Assembly (NCBI RefSeq): GCF_003315245.1
Contig: NZ_QNRT01000002.1
Coordinates: 301,245-365,244 of the forward strand
Origin: Arenicella xantha
GTDB taxonomy: Bacteria > Pseudomonadota > Gammaproteobacteria > Arenicellales > Arenicellaceae
Length of the DNA: 64,000 nt
Direction: 5' to 3'
Position numbers and translations under genes: made by a program. The notes under the pieces are model-generated. The model made no database searches and had not been told where the DNA came from. It saw only the letters and a list, made by a program, of their open reading frames with translations. Shown one piece after another: positions 45,487-54,804 of this stretch; the stretch's first letter is position 1; every line of letters starts with the position of its first letter.

Positions 45487-47163
45487 TTAAGCAAGCGTTA
45501 ATTTCGCTATAACGTAAGCATGATCGCTCGGCTTATCGGTTTCTTCTCCCGGATTAATTCCGATCAGCTCATTACCGTGTAAAATTTCATACTGAGCGCG
45601 ATCTTGCTCAGCCAATCTATGGCTTACCAACCCATGCATCAGCACCTGTAACTTGCCACGATGGTTATAATCATAACGTTGATTTTCAGGCAACGACATC
45701 ACCAAATTTACCGAACCTGAATCGGTTAAGGTCGCGAGTGTGTCGCTTTGCTGAGTATCATTGAAATCGCCTGTCACATAATATTCAACATTGCTTAAGC
45801 GAATTTTCTCAAGCTCATTCGCTACTACCATAGCTTGCGCAATCCGAATTTCAGATTTGGCATCGACACCTGGGTTCTCTGGCGCAAAAATACTCGATTG
45901 GTGGCGCTTAGATGCAAAATGCACATTGATTACCTCCAACTTTTGGGACGAAGCGGTATGCGTAAAGCAAACCACTAAAGGTTTGCGTGAATCGGTATAA
46001 CACGGATCGTTAGTACCGAGCAGCCGCAATGACCCGAGATCCGGCGTAACACGGTCAGCGCGATACAAAAATGCATTACGAATATTACCGCCAGGCTGAC
46101 CGCCATCAGCGCCACTTTCTGGTGGTATATCTAACCATGCGTAGCGCACTTCAGTGAGGGTCTCAATCGCCTCAATCAGCTTCTGGTAAGTTACCGTTGC
46201 ATCCACCACTGTGGTTAGCTCAGCGCCATCGCTGTCTTGAATTTCTTGTAATGCAATTATGTCCGGACACAAGGCTTGTAGCCCTACCGCTTGCGCCAAG
46301 GTATGAAAGCGCCCTTCCCCCCAATCATCGTCAATATCCTGCCGAGGGTTAGACACACGGTGCTCCGACTCAACGTGCGGGTCAAGATTGAAACAATTCA
46401 AGGTCATTATGGTGACCGAAGCATCATCGCTAAACAATGCCGTTTTAGAAAGCTCAACAAAATACGGGTCAATAGTGAACGGTTGATCAACCGACATCTG
46501 ATACGCGTCCGCTCGAAAATGCAGAGGGCCGGTGATTCGACTGCGCAACTTGGCGCCCAAGTTAAGCCGTTGCGCATGATTATAATTACTTACTCTAAAT
46601 CCGGGAAACCATCTTAGTGGATTGCTGTTTTCGACGATAACACCACCGTCTTCAGTGCGAACTGCACTGCGATCCACGCCAGAGCTATCTAGGGCTAGTA
46701 CATAATCGCCGTGCGCATTGCTTGGTGCGATAAAGGTCTGCCCAGACGCGATAGTCACAAGCATGCCCTCCAATGCATTCAATAATCGAGCAAGGCGCGC
46801 ATTATCATTCGGGATCAATTGCGCGGTAATTTCTATCGGATCAACTTGATAATCAGCCGGATTAACTCGAACGACATCTGCCTCGATAAGCCGTAATTGC
46901 GTAACTGGCTTGGCCGTTTCATGCTTTATGTAATTCAAGCATTCGCCTTCGGCTTCCACCATCACACCAACCTCTGGTCGCCAACCGGGGCTATAAACAA
47001 ATACCGCGTCCGAGCCTAGTCGATCCCACTCTTTGTTGGGAGTTTGAATATAAAAACCGCGCCTGAGCACGCCGGTGACAACACCAGCTACCGTTACGGT
47101 TTCACCGCTGAACGGAGAATAAAGTGAGTCGCCCTGAATATCCCTGATAGTTACCTTAGTCAC
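45487..47163 (-). CDS. Endonuclease/exonuclease/phosphatase-family protein with N-terminal OB-like domain
   Basis: A 558-residue protein similar to the extracellular nucleases ExeM/Xds. The N-terminal part (about residues 1-230) contains nucleic-acid-binding OB-like segments (SPFSGETVTVAGVVTGVLRRGFYIQTP). The C-terminal EEP domain shows TIMTLNCFNL, DIIALQEIQ with the metal Glu, IRNAFLYR, VINVHFASK, TGDFND and SDHAYV with the catalytic Asp-His. Surprisingly, no signal peptide is found: the protein starts directly with the OB-like domain, and no better upstream start exists. It could be cytoplasmic or exported by another route. It is located between phoBR and phoU, so a phosphate-scavenging role is tempting but unproven; I see no Pho box before it. 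Confidence 0.85.
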   Translation of the reverse strand: MTKVTIRDIQGDSLYSPFSGETVTVAGVVTGVLRRGFYIQTPNKEWDRLGSDAVFVYSPGWRPEVGVMVEAEGECLNYIKHETAKPVTQLRLIEADVVRVNPADYQVDPIEITAQLIPNDNARLARLLNALEGMLVTIASGQTFIAPSNAHGDYVLALDSSGVDRSAVRTEDGGVIVENSNPLRWFPGFRVSNYNHAQRLNLGAKLRSRITGPLHFRADAYQMSVDQPFTIDPYFVELSKTALFSDDASVTIMTLNCFNLDPHVESEHRVSNPRQDIDDDWGEGRFHTLAQAVGLQALCPDIIALQEIQDSDGAELTTVVDATVTYQKLIEAIETLTEVRYAWLDIPPESGADGGQPGGNIRNAFLYRADRVTPDLGSLRLLGTNDPCYTDSRKPLVVCFTHTASSQKLEVINVHFASKRHQSSIFAPENPGVDAKSEIRIAQAMVVANELEKIRLSNVEYYVTGDFNDTQQSDTLATLTDSGSVNLVMSLPENQRYDYNHRGKLQVLMHGLVSHRLAEQDRAQYEILHGNELIGINPGEETDKPSDHAYVIAKLTLA

Positions 47164-47205
47164 AAATAGTTTCTGTATTAAGCCAGTATTAACTGCAGTA
47201 TAAAC

Positions 47206-47242
47206 AAAAAGAGCCGACTAACCCTGGTTAGCCGGCTCTTTT
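47206..47242 (-). terminator. Terminator of the pst-phoU operon
   Basis: A long stem (AAAAGAGCC/GGCTCTTTT plus GACTAACC/GGTTAGCC with one mismatch) is followed on the minus strand by TTTTTGTTT. It begins about 20 bases after the phoU stop. Confidence 0.88.
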
Positions 47243-47261
47243 GTAAACAGGAGCTTACTGA

Positions 47262-47975
47262 TTACGCTAATTTCTCGGTAATCCGATCCAATGTTGTGTG
47301 GCGTACGTCTTGCCCTTCAACTAGGTAAATCACGTTTTCACAGATATTGATGCAGTGATCGCCAATCCTCTCCAGCGATCTGGCGGCCCACATTACGTCT
47401 AATGCGTCGGATATGTTGTCTGAGTTTTTCTTCATCAGCCCAACTAAGCGGACAATAACTCGCGCATACTCTTCATCGATTGCATTGTCCATACGCATGT
47501 TAGTCACAGCCGAGCGTGAATCCATACGCGCATAGGTATTCAAGGTTGCGTGCAATAACTCTTTCACATGCTCGCCCAAGGACAACAACCCCTTAAACGA
47601 TTTGTTAGAGGCATCATTGTCGATGGCATGTCGAACCATATTGGCAACTCGCTCCGCTTCATCGCCAATACGCTCTAAATCGCGAACCGATTTTGATGTT
47701 GCGATAATAAGCCTTAGATCGCCAGCAGCAGGCTGACGTTTAGCTAATATTTGTGTGCACTCTTCGTCGATAACCATCTCAAGCTTATTGATCTTTCGAT
47801 CAAGCTTTTCGACATCAACGATATTCTCCGCCGAATCCAGCCGCAATGCTTCAAGAGCTTTATCTAGCTGCGATTCCACTAAGCCGCCCATCTTGAGCAC
47901 ACGTGTGCGTATTTCGTCTAGTTCATCGTCAAATTGACGAGAAATATGTCCACCAATTTTAATTTCTTCGTTCAT
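47262..47975 (-). CDS. phoU: Phosphate signalling complex protein PhoU
   Basis: A 237-residue all-helical protein with two PhoU repeats. It links the Pst transporter to PhoR and represses the Pho response in high phosphate. Recognisable parts are GGLVESQLDKALEAL, the metal-binding E/D clusters such as SVRDLERIGDEAERVANMV in repeat 1, and ARSLERIGDHCINICENVIYLVEG in repeat 2. It is the last gene of the pstC-pstA-pstB-phoU transcript. A terminator follows. Confidence 0.95.
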   Translation of the reverse strand: MNEEIKIGGHISRQFDDELDEIRTRVLKMGGLVESQLDKALEALRLDSAENIVDVEKLDRKINKLEMVIDEECTQILAKRQPAAGDLRLIIATSKSVRDLERIGDEAERVANMVRHAIDNDASNKSFKGLLSLGEHVKELLHATLNTYARMDSRSAVTNMRMDNAIDEEYARVIVRLVGLMKKNSDNISDALDVMWAARSLERIGDHCINICENVIYLVEGQDVRHTTLDRITEKLA

Positions 47976-48027
47976 AAGTCTTCTTGAGTTTGGCGTAATC
48001 GCCTAGTTAAGGTTAGCGATATTAGGA

Positions 48028-48876
48028 TTACCCTATTCGGCCAGTAATATATTCTTCGGTCAATTGATGCTGAGGATTAGTGAATACCGTTGATGTGTCA
48101 TTCACCTCAATCAGTTTCCCCAAATGGAAGTATGCGGTGCGCTGTGATACTCGCGCGGCTTGTTGCATCGAGTGCGTGACGATACAGATAGTAAAGTTCT
48201 CGCTTAACTCACGAATCAGCTCTTCAACCGTAGCCGTAGCAATTGGGTCAAGCGCAGAACAAGGTTCATCCATCAAGATTACTTCTGGATTCACTGCAAT
48301 GGCGCGCGCAATACAAAGGCGCTGTTGTTGACCGCCCGATAAGCCAGTCGCTGGCTCATCAAGTCGCTCCTTCACTTCTTTCCATAACCCACATCGAATT
48401 AGGCTTTGTTCAACCAATTCATCAAGTTCCACCTTATTATCGGTCAAGCCATGTATGCGTGCACCATACGCAACATTTTCATAGATCGACTTAGGGAATG
48501 GATTGGGCTTTTGGAACACCATGCCCACACGCGCGCGGAGTTCAACAACATCGATTTTCTTGTCATAGATATTCTGAGATTCCAACATCAACTCACCAGA
48601 AACACGACAGATATCGATGGTGTCATTCATTCGATTTAAACATCTCAGAAAGGTCGATTTACCACAACCGGAAGGACCAATCATCGACACTACTTGGTTC
48701 CGACCAATATCTAGGTTGACGTCAAAAATGGCTTGCTTCTCACCATAAAAAACGTCGACGTTGCGTACTCGCATTTTCGGGTCATCCAATAAAGGAAGCC
48801 CTGTTGTCTGGTATGTTTCGCTCACAATTTCAGCCTTAGTGTGTTGTGCATTATTCATTGTAACTGCCTTATTCAA
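48028..48876 (-). CDS. pstB: Phosphate ABC transporter ATP-binding protein PstB
   Basis: A 282-residue ABC ATPase that drives phosphate uptake with PstC and PstA. Walker A is [19 protein letters not shown], the Q-loop is [19 protein letters not shown], signature [17 protein letters not shown], Walker [18 protein letters not shown], and the His switch [10 protein letters not shown]. These strings are diagnostic for PstB. The N-terminal 30 residues are not conserved; ATG 48858 is an alternative start. It lies 16 bases after pstA. Confidence 0.96.
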   Translation of the reverse strand: MNKAVTMNNAQHTKAEIVSETYQTTGLPLLDDPKMRVRNVDVFYGEKQAIFDVNLDIGRNQVVSMIGPSGCGKSTFLRCLNRMNDTIDICRVSGELMLESQNIYDKKIDVVELRARVGMVFQKPNPFPKSIYENVAYGARIHGLTDNKVELDELVEQSLIRCGLWKEVKERLDEPATGLSGGQQQRLCIARAIAVNPEVILMDEPCSALDPIATATVEELIRELSENFTICIVTHSMQQAARVSQRTAYFHLGKLIEVNDTSTVFTNPQHQLTEEYITGRIG

Positions 48877-48892
48877 TTTAGAGTACTCAGGT

Positions 48893-50212
48893 TTACCAAC
48901 GTCGTTCTAGGCGTCTACGCAACCAAACCGCCAAGCTATTCATACAAATCAAGAAGCTTAATAGCACCATAATCGCGGCAGATGTTTTTTCGACAAATGC
49001 ACGTTCAGGGCTATCTGACCATAGAAAGATCTGCACTGGTAACACCGTCGCAGAATCCGTGACACTGCCAGGCACATCGACAATGAATGCCACCATCCCG
49101 ATCATTAATAGCGGAGCTGTTTCACCAAGCGCTTGCGCCATGCCAATAATAGTTCCGGTTAACATGCCGGGCATGGCTAACGGCAGCACATGATGAATCA
49201 CGGTTTGCATCTTCGATGCTCCCATGCCCATTGCCGCATCGCGAATTGAAGGCGGCACCGCCTTAATTGCAGCACGACTAGAAATAATAATCGTCGGCAA
49301 GGTCATCAGTGTTAGCACAAAGCCGCCAATTAAGGGTACCGAGCGCGGTAGACCAAAGAAATTAATAAAAACAGCCAAGCCCAACAAACCAAAGATCACA
49401 GATGGCACCGCCGCGAGGTTATTGATATTCACTTCAATAAAGTCAGTAATCTTGTTTTGCGGAGCAAACTCTTCAAGATAAATAGCCGTGGAAACAGCTA
49501 TTGGAAACGACAGCAACAGTGTGACCATGAGAGTCAGAATTGAACCCATAATTGCGCCCTTAATGCCGGCCAACTCGGGTTCACGTGAGTCCGAGTTTGT
49601 AAACAATATGGTATTTAACTTGGTATACACTGCGCCGGATTTCACCAGCTTATCCACGATTTCAAGCTGTGAATCACTCAAACGATTAATTTGATCAGCC
49701 GCGTCAATGTCACGCCCATAGCTGTGCTTAAAATACATATCAAAATCGTCATCAGCGATCATGCTAATGGTCTGGGTCGTGCCGATCAACGTGGGGTCAT
49801 CAACCACCATATTGCGCAATATTAACGGCATGTCACTGGTGAAAATCGCATACAGGCCACGTTTTGCCTTGCGATCGGTTACCTCAGGAAACATCTCGCG
49901 TAATGATTTCTTAAAGAAAGACTCAAAACTAGCCGCCTTTATTTCTTTCTCGGTGCTGTCTGGGGTCAGTCCTAAGGCTTCCGCATCAAATGTAATTGGC
50001 ACATCCACATAGGTTTGGGTAAATGCACCAACTCCCTTGCCAATAATATCGGTAAATAGAAAAACCACCGCCGCTAAGCCAAATGCTATCGAAAGCCTAC
50101 CGAACCAACGGAATCGACGTTCAGCTGCATGTCGTTGTTTTAATTTAGCCGCGCGTCGTTCAGCCGCTACAGCGCGTGGATCCTGTTCGGTTTCTGGTAA
50201 TTGATCAGTCAT
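48893..50212 (-). CDS. pstA: Phosphate ABC transporter permease PstA
   Basis: A 439-residue inner-membrane permease, longer than E. coli PstA because of a polar N-terminal tail and a periplasmic region of about 150 residues between the first and second spans. The C-terminal permease core contains the EAA loop ([22 protein letters not shown]) and [16 protein letters not shown]. This long form is common in marine gammaproteobacteria. It overlaps pstC by eight bases. It pairs with PstC to form the channel. Confidence 0.94.
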   Translation of the reverse strand: MTDQLPETEQDPRAVAAERRAAKLKQRHAAERRFRWFGRLSIAFGLAAVVFLFTDIIGKGVGAFTQTYVDVPITFDAEALGLTPDSTEKEIKAASFESFFKKSLREMFPEVTDRKAKRGLYAIFTSDMPLILRNMVVDDPTLIGTTQTISMIADDDFDMYFKHSYGRDIDAADQINRLSDSQLEIVDKLVKSGAVYTKLNTILFTNSDSREPELAGIKGAIMGSILTLMVTLLLSFPIAVSTAIYLEEFAPQNKITDFIEVNINNLAAVPSVIFGLLGLAVFINFFGLPRSVPLIGGFVLTLMTLPTIIISSRAAIKAVPPSIRDAAMGMGASKMQTVIHHVLPLAMPGMLTGTIIGMAQALGETAPLLMIGMVAFIVDVPGSVTDSATVLPVQIFLWSDSPERAFVEKTSAAIMVLLSFLICMNSLAVWLRRRLERRW

Positions 50213-51632
50213 ACTGTTCTCGGTATTTCTTCACTACACGCAATGCAATCACGTTTAAGAATAAGGTAATAAGGAACAAGAAAAGCCCCAACGCAAACGC
50301 CGCAAGTGTTTTTGCGCTGTCGAATTCTTGGTCGCCTACTAATAGAGTTACTATCTGTACGGTCACAGTGGTAACCGCTTCGAGCGGGTTCACCGTTAGG
50401 TTAGCCGCCAACCCGGCAGCCATTACCACAATCATAGTTTCGCCAATTGCACGCGATGCGGCTAACAGCACACCACCAACAATGCCCGGCAATGCGGCTG
50501 GAAAAATTACTCGCTTTATGGTTTCCGATTGAGTCGCGCCCAAGCCAAACGAACCATCGCGCAGGCTCTGCGGCACAGCATTAATCACATCGTCAGAAAG
50601 TGACGACACAAACGGAATAATCATCACGCCCATGACGATACCAGCGGCCAACGCACTCTCGGATGAGACCGCCAAATTGGCCAACCAATCAATACCATTT
50701 TCTGCGCCCCAATCTCGTGCAGCATCGCCATATTGACGAATCGCTGGAGCTACGGTAAGTGCCGCGAAAAAGCCGTAGACTACGGTCGGTACCCCAGCCA
50801 AAATTTCTAATGTAGGCTTAACAAAGCCGCGTACCCGACGGCTCGCGTATTCAGACAAGTAAATAGCCGACATTAACCCAATGGGAACCGCTATGAGTAA
50901 CGCGATAAATGAGATCAGCAAAGTCCCGACGATTAACGGGATCACGCCAAACGAACCTGAGGCCCCCGCTTGATCAGCTCGAATCGCAATTTGCGGACTC
51001 CAATGGGTACCAAATAAGAATTCAGTAATCGGCACTTTCTGAAAAAATGCGATTGACTCAAACAATACTGAAAACACGATTCCAAAGGTAGTAAAGATCG
51101 CGATGCTTGAACAGATAAACAGCGTGGCATTAAATACCTTTTCAACCGAATAGCGCGCATTATTGTCGGCCCTAACGGCACGCAAACCTAGTAACAAGCC
51201 AACCGCAAGCGCGCACAATGACAGAATCGGCATGGCTTTCGCGCTAATGGCATTCAGGTTTTGCAAACGTTCGATCGCAGGCCGGTACTCAATGCCAATC
51301 GATTCGACTGAGCCAATACCAGAAGCCACATTCTCAACCTGACTAAGAACCAAGCCAAGACTTTCGGGACTCAACTGTTTGGCTTCAGCAGGCAAGGAAC
51401 TTTTCACCAGTGAGGCAATAATTGATCCGTCCAAGGCCAACCAAAGAAACACCAGCAGTAAGGACGGAATCAAGGCCCACAAGCCAACCATTGTCGCGTA
51501 ATAGCTTGGCAGTGCTGCCAAGCTGCGAATGCCGCCAGCTGGCTTAGCAATTTGCTGAGAGCGCGTATGCCCCAGGAAATAGGCCACCGCTGACGCCGCA
51601 AAAATAATAATGAGTAAAGAGGATAAAGTCAT
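50205..51632 (-). CDS. pstC: Phosphate ABC transporter permease PstC
   Basis: A 475-residue permease, like PstA longer than the E. coli protein. An N-terminal span and soluble region precede the core, which contains IYLSEYASRRVRGFVKPTLE, the EAA loop SLRDGSFGLGATQSETIKRVIFP and RAIGETMIVVMAAG. The translated stop overlaps the pstA start. A Pho-box-like sequence and a terminator of the upstream pstS gene lie before it. Confidence 0.94.
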   Translation of the reverse strand: MTLSSLLIIIFAASAVAYFLGHTRSQQIAKPAGGIRSLAALPSYYATMVGLWALIPSLLLVFLWLALDGSIIASLVKSSLPAEAKQLSPESLGLVLSQVENVASGIGSVESIGIEYRPAIERLQNLNAISAKAMPILSLCALAVGLLLGLRAVRADNNARYSVEKVFNATLFICSSIAIFTTFGIVFSVLFESIAFFQKVPITEFLFGTHWSPQIAIRADQAGASGSFGVIPLIVGTLLISFIALLIAVPIGLMSAIYLSEYASRRVRGFVKPTLEILAGVPTVVYGFFAALTVAPAIRQYGDAARDWGAENGIDWLANLAVSSESALAAGIVMGVMIIPFVSSLSDDVINAVPQSLRDGSFGLGATQSETIKRVIFPAALPGIVGGVLLAASRAIGETMIVVMAAGLAANLTVNPLEAVTTVTVQIVTLLVGDQEFDSAKTLAAFALGLFLFLITLFLNVIALRVVKKYREQYD

Positions 51633-51713
51633 CGTACGAAGTCGTTTTCCGTCGAGTGCAATGGGTCGTAGAGACCCTAAATTAAGCCAGCAAGCCTATC
51701 ATAAATTATGAGT

Positions 51714-51731
51714 CTTACAGAATCATGAAAG
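51714..51731 (-). promoter_or_regulatory. Pho-box-like site upstream of pstC
   Basis: On the minus strand CTTTCAT-GATT-CTGTAAG gives two 7-base half sites 11 bases apart, with one and two mismatches to CTGTCAT. It lies 82 bases before the pstC start and allows separate expression of the permease genes behind the pstS terminator. Confidence 0.45.
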
Positions 51732-51772
51732 CGGCAATAAGTAGGGTTTGAATAGTACTGTATTTACACGTG

Positions 51773-51809
51773 AAAAAAATGATGAATGAGTGTACTACCC
51801 ATTCATCAT
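51773..51809 (-). terminator. Intrinsic terminator between pstS and pstC
   Basis: ATGATGAATG/CATTCATCAT form a perfect 10-bp stem with an 11-base loop. On the minus strand seven T residues follow directly. It lies about 80 bases after the pstS stop. It should make the binding protein more abundant than the permease. Confidence 0.88.
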
Positions 51810-51890
51810 CGCAACCCGAAGGTTAGTCTCTCGCAAGATGAGACCACCGAGTCTTATAGGCGGCACGACTCATCTCAGCGAAAAGCAGAT

Positions 51891-53021
51891 TTAAAGCGCT
51901 AGATTTGTTAACGCTTTGGCACCAACAGCCATCTCTTTATACTTGTCAGCATCCAATGGAATCAAGCCTTTGTCGACCAAATATCCATCTTCACCGATTG
52001 CGTCTTCAGAGATAAATGCATTCAAAAACTCTTCAATGCCAGGAACCGTACCGATGTGCGCTTTCTTAACATAGAAATACAGCGGACGACTCACTTTATA
52101 GTCACCAGCAGCAATCGCATCAAAAGTTGGCGCCATGCCATCAATTACCGAACCTTGGACCATGTCAGAATTTTGATCTAGAAAACTAAAACCGAAGATT
52201 CCGAGTGCGTTAGGGTTCGCAACCAACTTGTTAACGATAAGATTATCGTTCTCACCAGCTTCGATATAAGCACCGTCTTCGCGTACAGCTCGACCGATTA
52301 CTTTGACAATGTCTTTCCCCTTTGCCGCCGCACCTTTCTTCTTAACAGTTGAGGCCCAAGCATCTTGAATACCGAGTTTTGCAACCAGCGCTTCAATTTC
52401 ACTTTTCTGATCTGCGCCTAAACCGCGTAGCGTTTCGATATCAGCAATCTGGCGAGCACCGCCTTCAAGCGCCAATTCTGCAAACGCATCACGGGTACCT
52501 GATGTTGGTGGTGGGCCAAGCACTTCAATTTTGCTCGCTGGCAATGCTGAATTAACGTCTTTCCAAGTTTTATTTGGATTTTCGATCAATTTACCATCTG
52601 GGCCAGGAACCATTTTAGCAAGAGCAAGATATATGTCTTTGCGAGTCAGGTTATATGCAGTCGAACCCTTTGCGTTGGCCAATACGATTCCGTCGAATCC
52701 GATCAACACTTCAACGATGTCTTTAACACCGTTGGCTTGGCATTGCTCGAACTCGCTAGACTTGATACGACGAGACGCATTCGCGACGTCCGGAGTAGCA
52801 ACACCAACGCCGTTACAAAAAAGCTTCAAACCGCCGCCAGAACCAGTCGATTCGACTTTTGGCGCCTTGAAGTCCGATGATTTACCAAACCGCTCAGCCA
52901 CAACGGTGGCAAACGGATAAACGGTAGATGAGCCAACAATGCTAATTGAATCGCGCGCTGCGGCTGTAGAAATATTGAAGGCGGCGGTAGTAGCTACTAG
53001 GCCTAGGACTAACTTATTCAC
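51891..53021 (-). CDS. pstS: Phosphate ABC transporter substrate-binding protein PstS
   Basis: A 376-residue periplasmic phosphate-binding protein. The signal peptide (KLVLGLVATTAAFNISTAAA) is cleaved near residue 22. Phosphate-binding features are SISIVGSSTVYPFATVVAERF, ESTGSGGGLKLFC, ASRRIKSSEFEQC and PPTSGTRDAF. It is closest to the long PstS group of Alpha- and Gammaproteobacteria. A good Pho box lies 68 bases before the ATG and a terminator behind the gene. Confidence 0.95.
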   Translation of the reverse strand: MNKLVLGLVATTAAFNISTAAARDSISIVGSSTVYPFATVVAERFGKSSDFKAPKVESTGSGGGLKLFCNGVGVATPDVANASRRIKSSEFEQCQANGVKDIVEVLIGFDGIVLANAKGSTAYNLTRKDIYLALAKMVPGPDGKLIENPNKTWKDVNSALPASKIEVLGPPPTSGTRDAFAELALEGGARQIADIETLRGLGADQKSEIEALVAKLGIQDAWASTVKKKGAAAKGKDIVKVIGRAVREDGAYIEAGENDNLIVNKLVANPNALGIFGFSFLDQNSDMVQGSVIDGMAPTFDAIAAGDYKVSRPLYFYVKKAHIGTVPGIEEFLNAFISEDAIGEDGYLVDKGLIPLDADKYKEMAVGAKALTNLAL

Positions 53022-53088
53022 AGTTTTTCTCCTTACTATTAAGGTATCTGGGGGTTATCTGAAACTGTGGCTATCCTAATCGGCCTGT

Positions 53089-53106
53089 GTGACAAGATTA
53101 TGACAG
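53089..53106 (-). promoter_or_regulatory. Pho box upstream of pstS
   Basis: On the minus strand CTGTCAT-AATC-TTGTCAC matches the PhoB consensus (CTGTCAT-N4-CTGTCAT/C) almost perfectly in both half sites, 68 bases before the pstS ATG. This strongly supports PhoB control. Confidence 0.85.
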
Positions 53107-53130
53107 CTAAAATAAGCTGCTATACGCGCT

Positions 53131-53877
53131 TCAATGCTGGTTAAACCCTTGTTTTTTAATGTATTCCCCCATGAATTTACGAGTTTGCGAGGCCGATTGC
53201 TTCGCCATTTGCTGGGTAAATGTCACATTTAATTTGCCGTTGGTACGGCGCTGGTAATAATCGGCGACTTCGGCATCGTACTCATCTAAGACCACATCCG
53301 TCTCGCCACGTTCAGGATAAGCGTTTTGATGAAACACCGCTTCGATAGGCAACCTCGGTTTTGCAGCTGGGTCTTGATCCGGGTAGCCTAGGCACAAACC
53401 AAATACTGGGTAAACCAAATCCGGTAGCGCAAGCAATTCTGTCACCTGCTCTGGATCGTTGCGAATTCCGCCGATATAGCAGCAACCAAGCCCGTCACTC
53501 TCTGCAGCCACCACCACGTTTTGCGCAAACAGAGCGACATCAACGGTAGCCGCAATAAATTGTTCAGTCCAGGAAAAATCGGGTTCCTCGGCAGCAACGT
53601 CGCGGCGAATGCGATCACGATTTCGACTTAAATCAGCACAAAACACCAAAAACTCCGGCGCCGACTCCACATAAGGCTGACCACCGGCTAACTTGGCAAA
53701 TTTCGCTCTATTGGCAGAGTCTGACACTCGAATAACGGACACCGCTTGGATAAACGATGAGCTCGAAGCCATTTGACCAGCACGGATGTATTCTTTAAGT
53801 TGTGAGTCAGCCAGCGGTTGATCACTAAAGCGACGAATAGATCGATGCTTAAGTATGGTTGCAATTGTGTCATTCAT
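53131..53877 (-). CDS. nfsA: Oxygen-insensitive NADPH nitroreductase, NfsA-like
   Basis: A 248-residue FMN-dependent nitroreductase-family flavoprotein. FMN-binding sequence HRSIRRFSDQPL is at the N-terminus, with SSSFIQAVSVIRV and GLGCCYIGGIRNDPEQV in the middle, and the C-terminal tail (YYQRRTNGKLNVTFTQQM) typical of the NfsA group. It reduces nitroaromatics and quinones using NADPH. The frame opens 13 codons earlier, but ATG 53877 aligns with family starts and GGGAGG lies nine bases upstream. It begins four bases after the DUF2288 gene. Confidence 0.9.
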   Translation of the reverse strand: MNDTIATILKHRSIRRFSDQPLADSQLKEYIRAGQMASSSSFIQAVSVIRVSDSANRAKFAKLAGGQPYVESAPEFLVFCADLSRNRDRIRRDVAAEEPDFSWTEQFIAATVDVALFAQNVVVAAESDGLGCCYIGGIRNDPEQVTELLALPDLVYPVFGLCLGYPDQDPAAKPRLPIEAVFHQNAYPERGETDVVLDEYDAEVADYYQRRTNGKLNVTFTQQMAKQSASQTRKFMGEYIKKQGFNQH

Positions 53878-53881
53878 AGCC

Positions 53882-54196
53882 TTAGGCCTCCCGTGATGCG
53901 TCTTGAACCAGAACATAAGGCGCTACGACCAGAGTCCAAAGCTCAGCGTCGTCTTGATACCATTTACGCGCTAAATCACTCGATGGCGCGGAAATTTTAG
54001 CGGCGTCAATCAACGGCTTCAATGTAGCAGCATCATCCTCGGCAATGCTCACACCGATGCTGACGAGATCAAGACTCGGATCGACAACCAATACTTTGCC
54101 TTGAGCGAAAAAACGTTGCAGCTCACGCCATGCGCAGTGAGCGGTTTCAGAATGAAGTTTTGCCACAAGGTTAGATTGCGCCTCGTTAATATTCAT
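53882..54196 (-). CDS. DUF2288 family protein
   Basis: A 104-residue soluble protein. Its pattern, HSETAHCAWRELQRFFAQGKVLVVDPSLDLVSIGVSIAEDD... DDAELWTLVVAPYVLVQ, is that of DUF2288. The function is unknown. It begins at ATG 54196; twelve upstream codons of the open frame are not conserved. It precedes nfsA by four bases, so the two form an operon. Confidence 0.82.
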   Translation of the reverse strand: MNINEAQSNLVAKLHSETAHCAWRELQRFFAQGKVLVVDPSLDLVSIGVSIAEDDAATLKPLIDAAKISAPSSDLARKWYQDDAELWTLVVAPYVLVQDASREA

Positions 54197-54305
54197 GTTT
54201 ATTTTACAAACCCGTTTATCGATTATTACCAAGTAAGCGCAGCGTATTCACTACACTTCGGAACGCTATACAACCGCCAGCGCCAATACTCTGGCTGCAA
54301 AAAGC

Positions 54306-54336
54306 AAAAAAGCCCCACTACTCAGTGAGGCCCTTT
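54306..54336 (-). terminator. Terminator of the Ala/Asp-rich lipoprotein gene
   Basis: AAAGCCCCACT pairs with AGTGAGGCCCTTT (one wobble, two extra bases). On the minus strand the stem is followed by six T residues. It lies about 25 bases after the stop. Confidence 0.8.
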
Positions 54337-54360
54337 GCGTGATTCATGTGCAGCTAATGA

Positions 54361-54804
54361 TTAATCATCAAGCTTTTCTGCTTCTTCACTCACTGCTTCT
54401 TTAGTCGCTTCAGCAGCTTCTTCAGCGGAATCCATTGCGTCGTCAGCCATATCAGCACTGTCAGACATTGCGCCATCAATTGCGTCGGCAGCACCGTCGA
54501 CCATGTCTTCAGCACCGTCCATTGCGTCTTTGGCCATATCACTAGCACCGTCCATCGCATCTTCGGCCATATCGCTAGCACCTTCAACTGCATCGCTTGC
54601 CGCGTCAGCTACTGCATCGCCAGCATCGTCTGCCATTTCTGCCGCTGAATCTACCGCGTCAGCAGTCGCATCAACTGCGTCTGAAGCGGCTTCTTTAGTC
54701 GCATCTATTGCATTACTAATCGCGCTATCTTCGCTTTGATTGCCACATGCCGCTAGAATCAACATCAGCATTGCGGTTAAAGCCGTTTTGGAAATAAGTT
54801 TCAT
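54361..54804 (-). CDS. Ala/Asp-rich repeat lipoprotein
   Basis: A 147-residue lipoprotein with signal peptide and lipobox LAAC (Cys20). The mature part is low complexity, made of Ala, Asp, Glu, Met and Ser in about 11-residue units (such as ASDMAEDAMDG, ASDMAKDAMDG), like LEA or apolipoprotein-type amphipathic helices. I find no catalytic domain. Such proteins can bind peptidoglycan or lipid, or protect the envelope under stress, but no role is shown here. GGGAGGC lies four bases before the ATG. Its own terminator is downstream, so it is expressed alone. The acidic composition is strong; it would be a poor match to ordinary families. Confidence 0.85.
   Translation of the reverse strand: MKLISKTALTAMLMLILAACGNQSEDSAISNAIDATKEAASDAVDATADAVDSAAEMADDAGDAVADAASDAVEGASDMAEDAMDGASDMAKDAMDGAEDMVDGAADAIDGAMSDSADMADDAMDSAEEAAEATKEAVSEEAEKLDD

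Noticed and set aside
54503-54739. Long Ser/Ala-rich frame antisense to the Ala/Asp-rich lipoprotein
   Set aside because: It is the mirror of a repetitive coding sequence; the minus frame has the lipobox and ribosome site.
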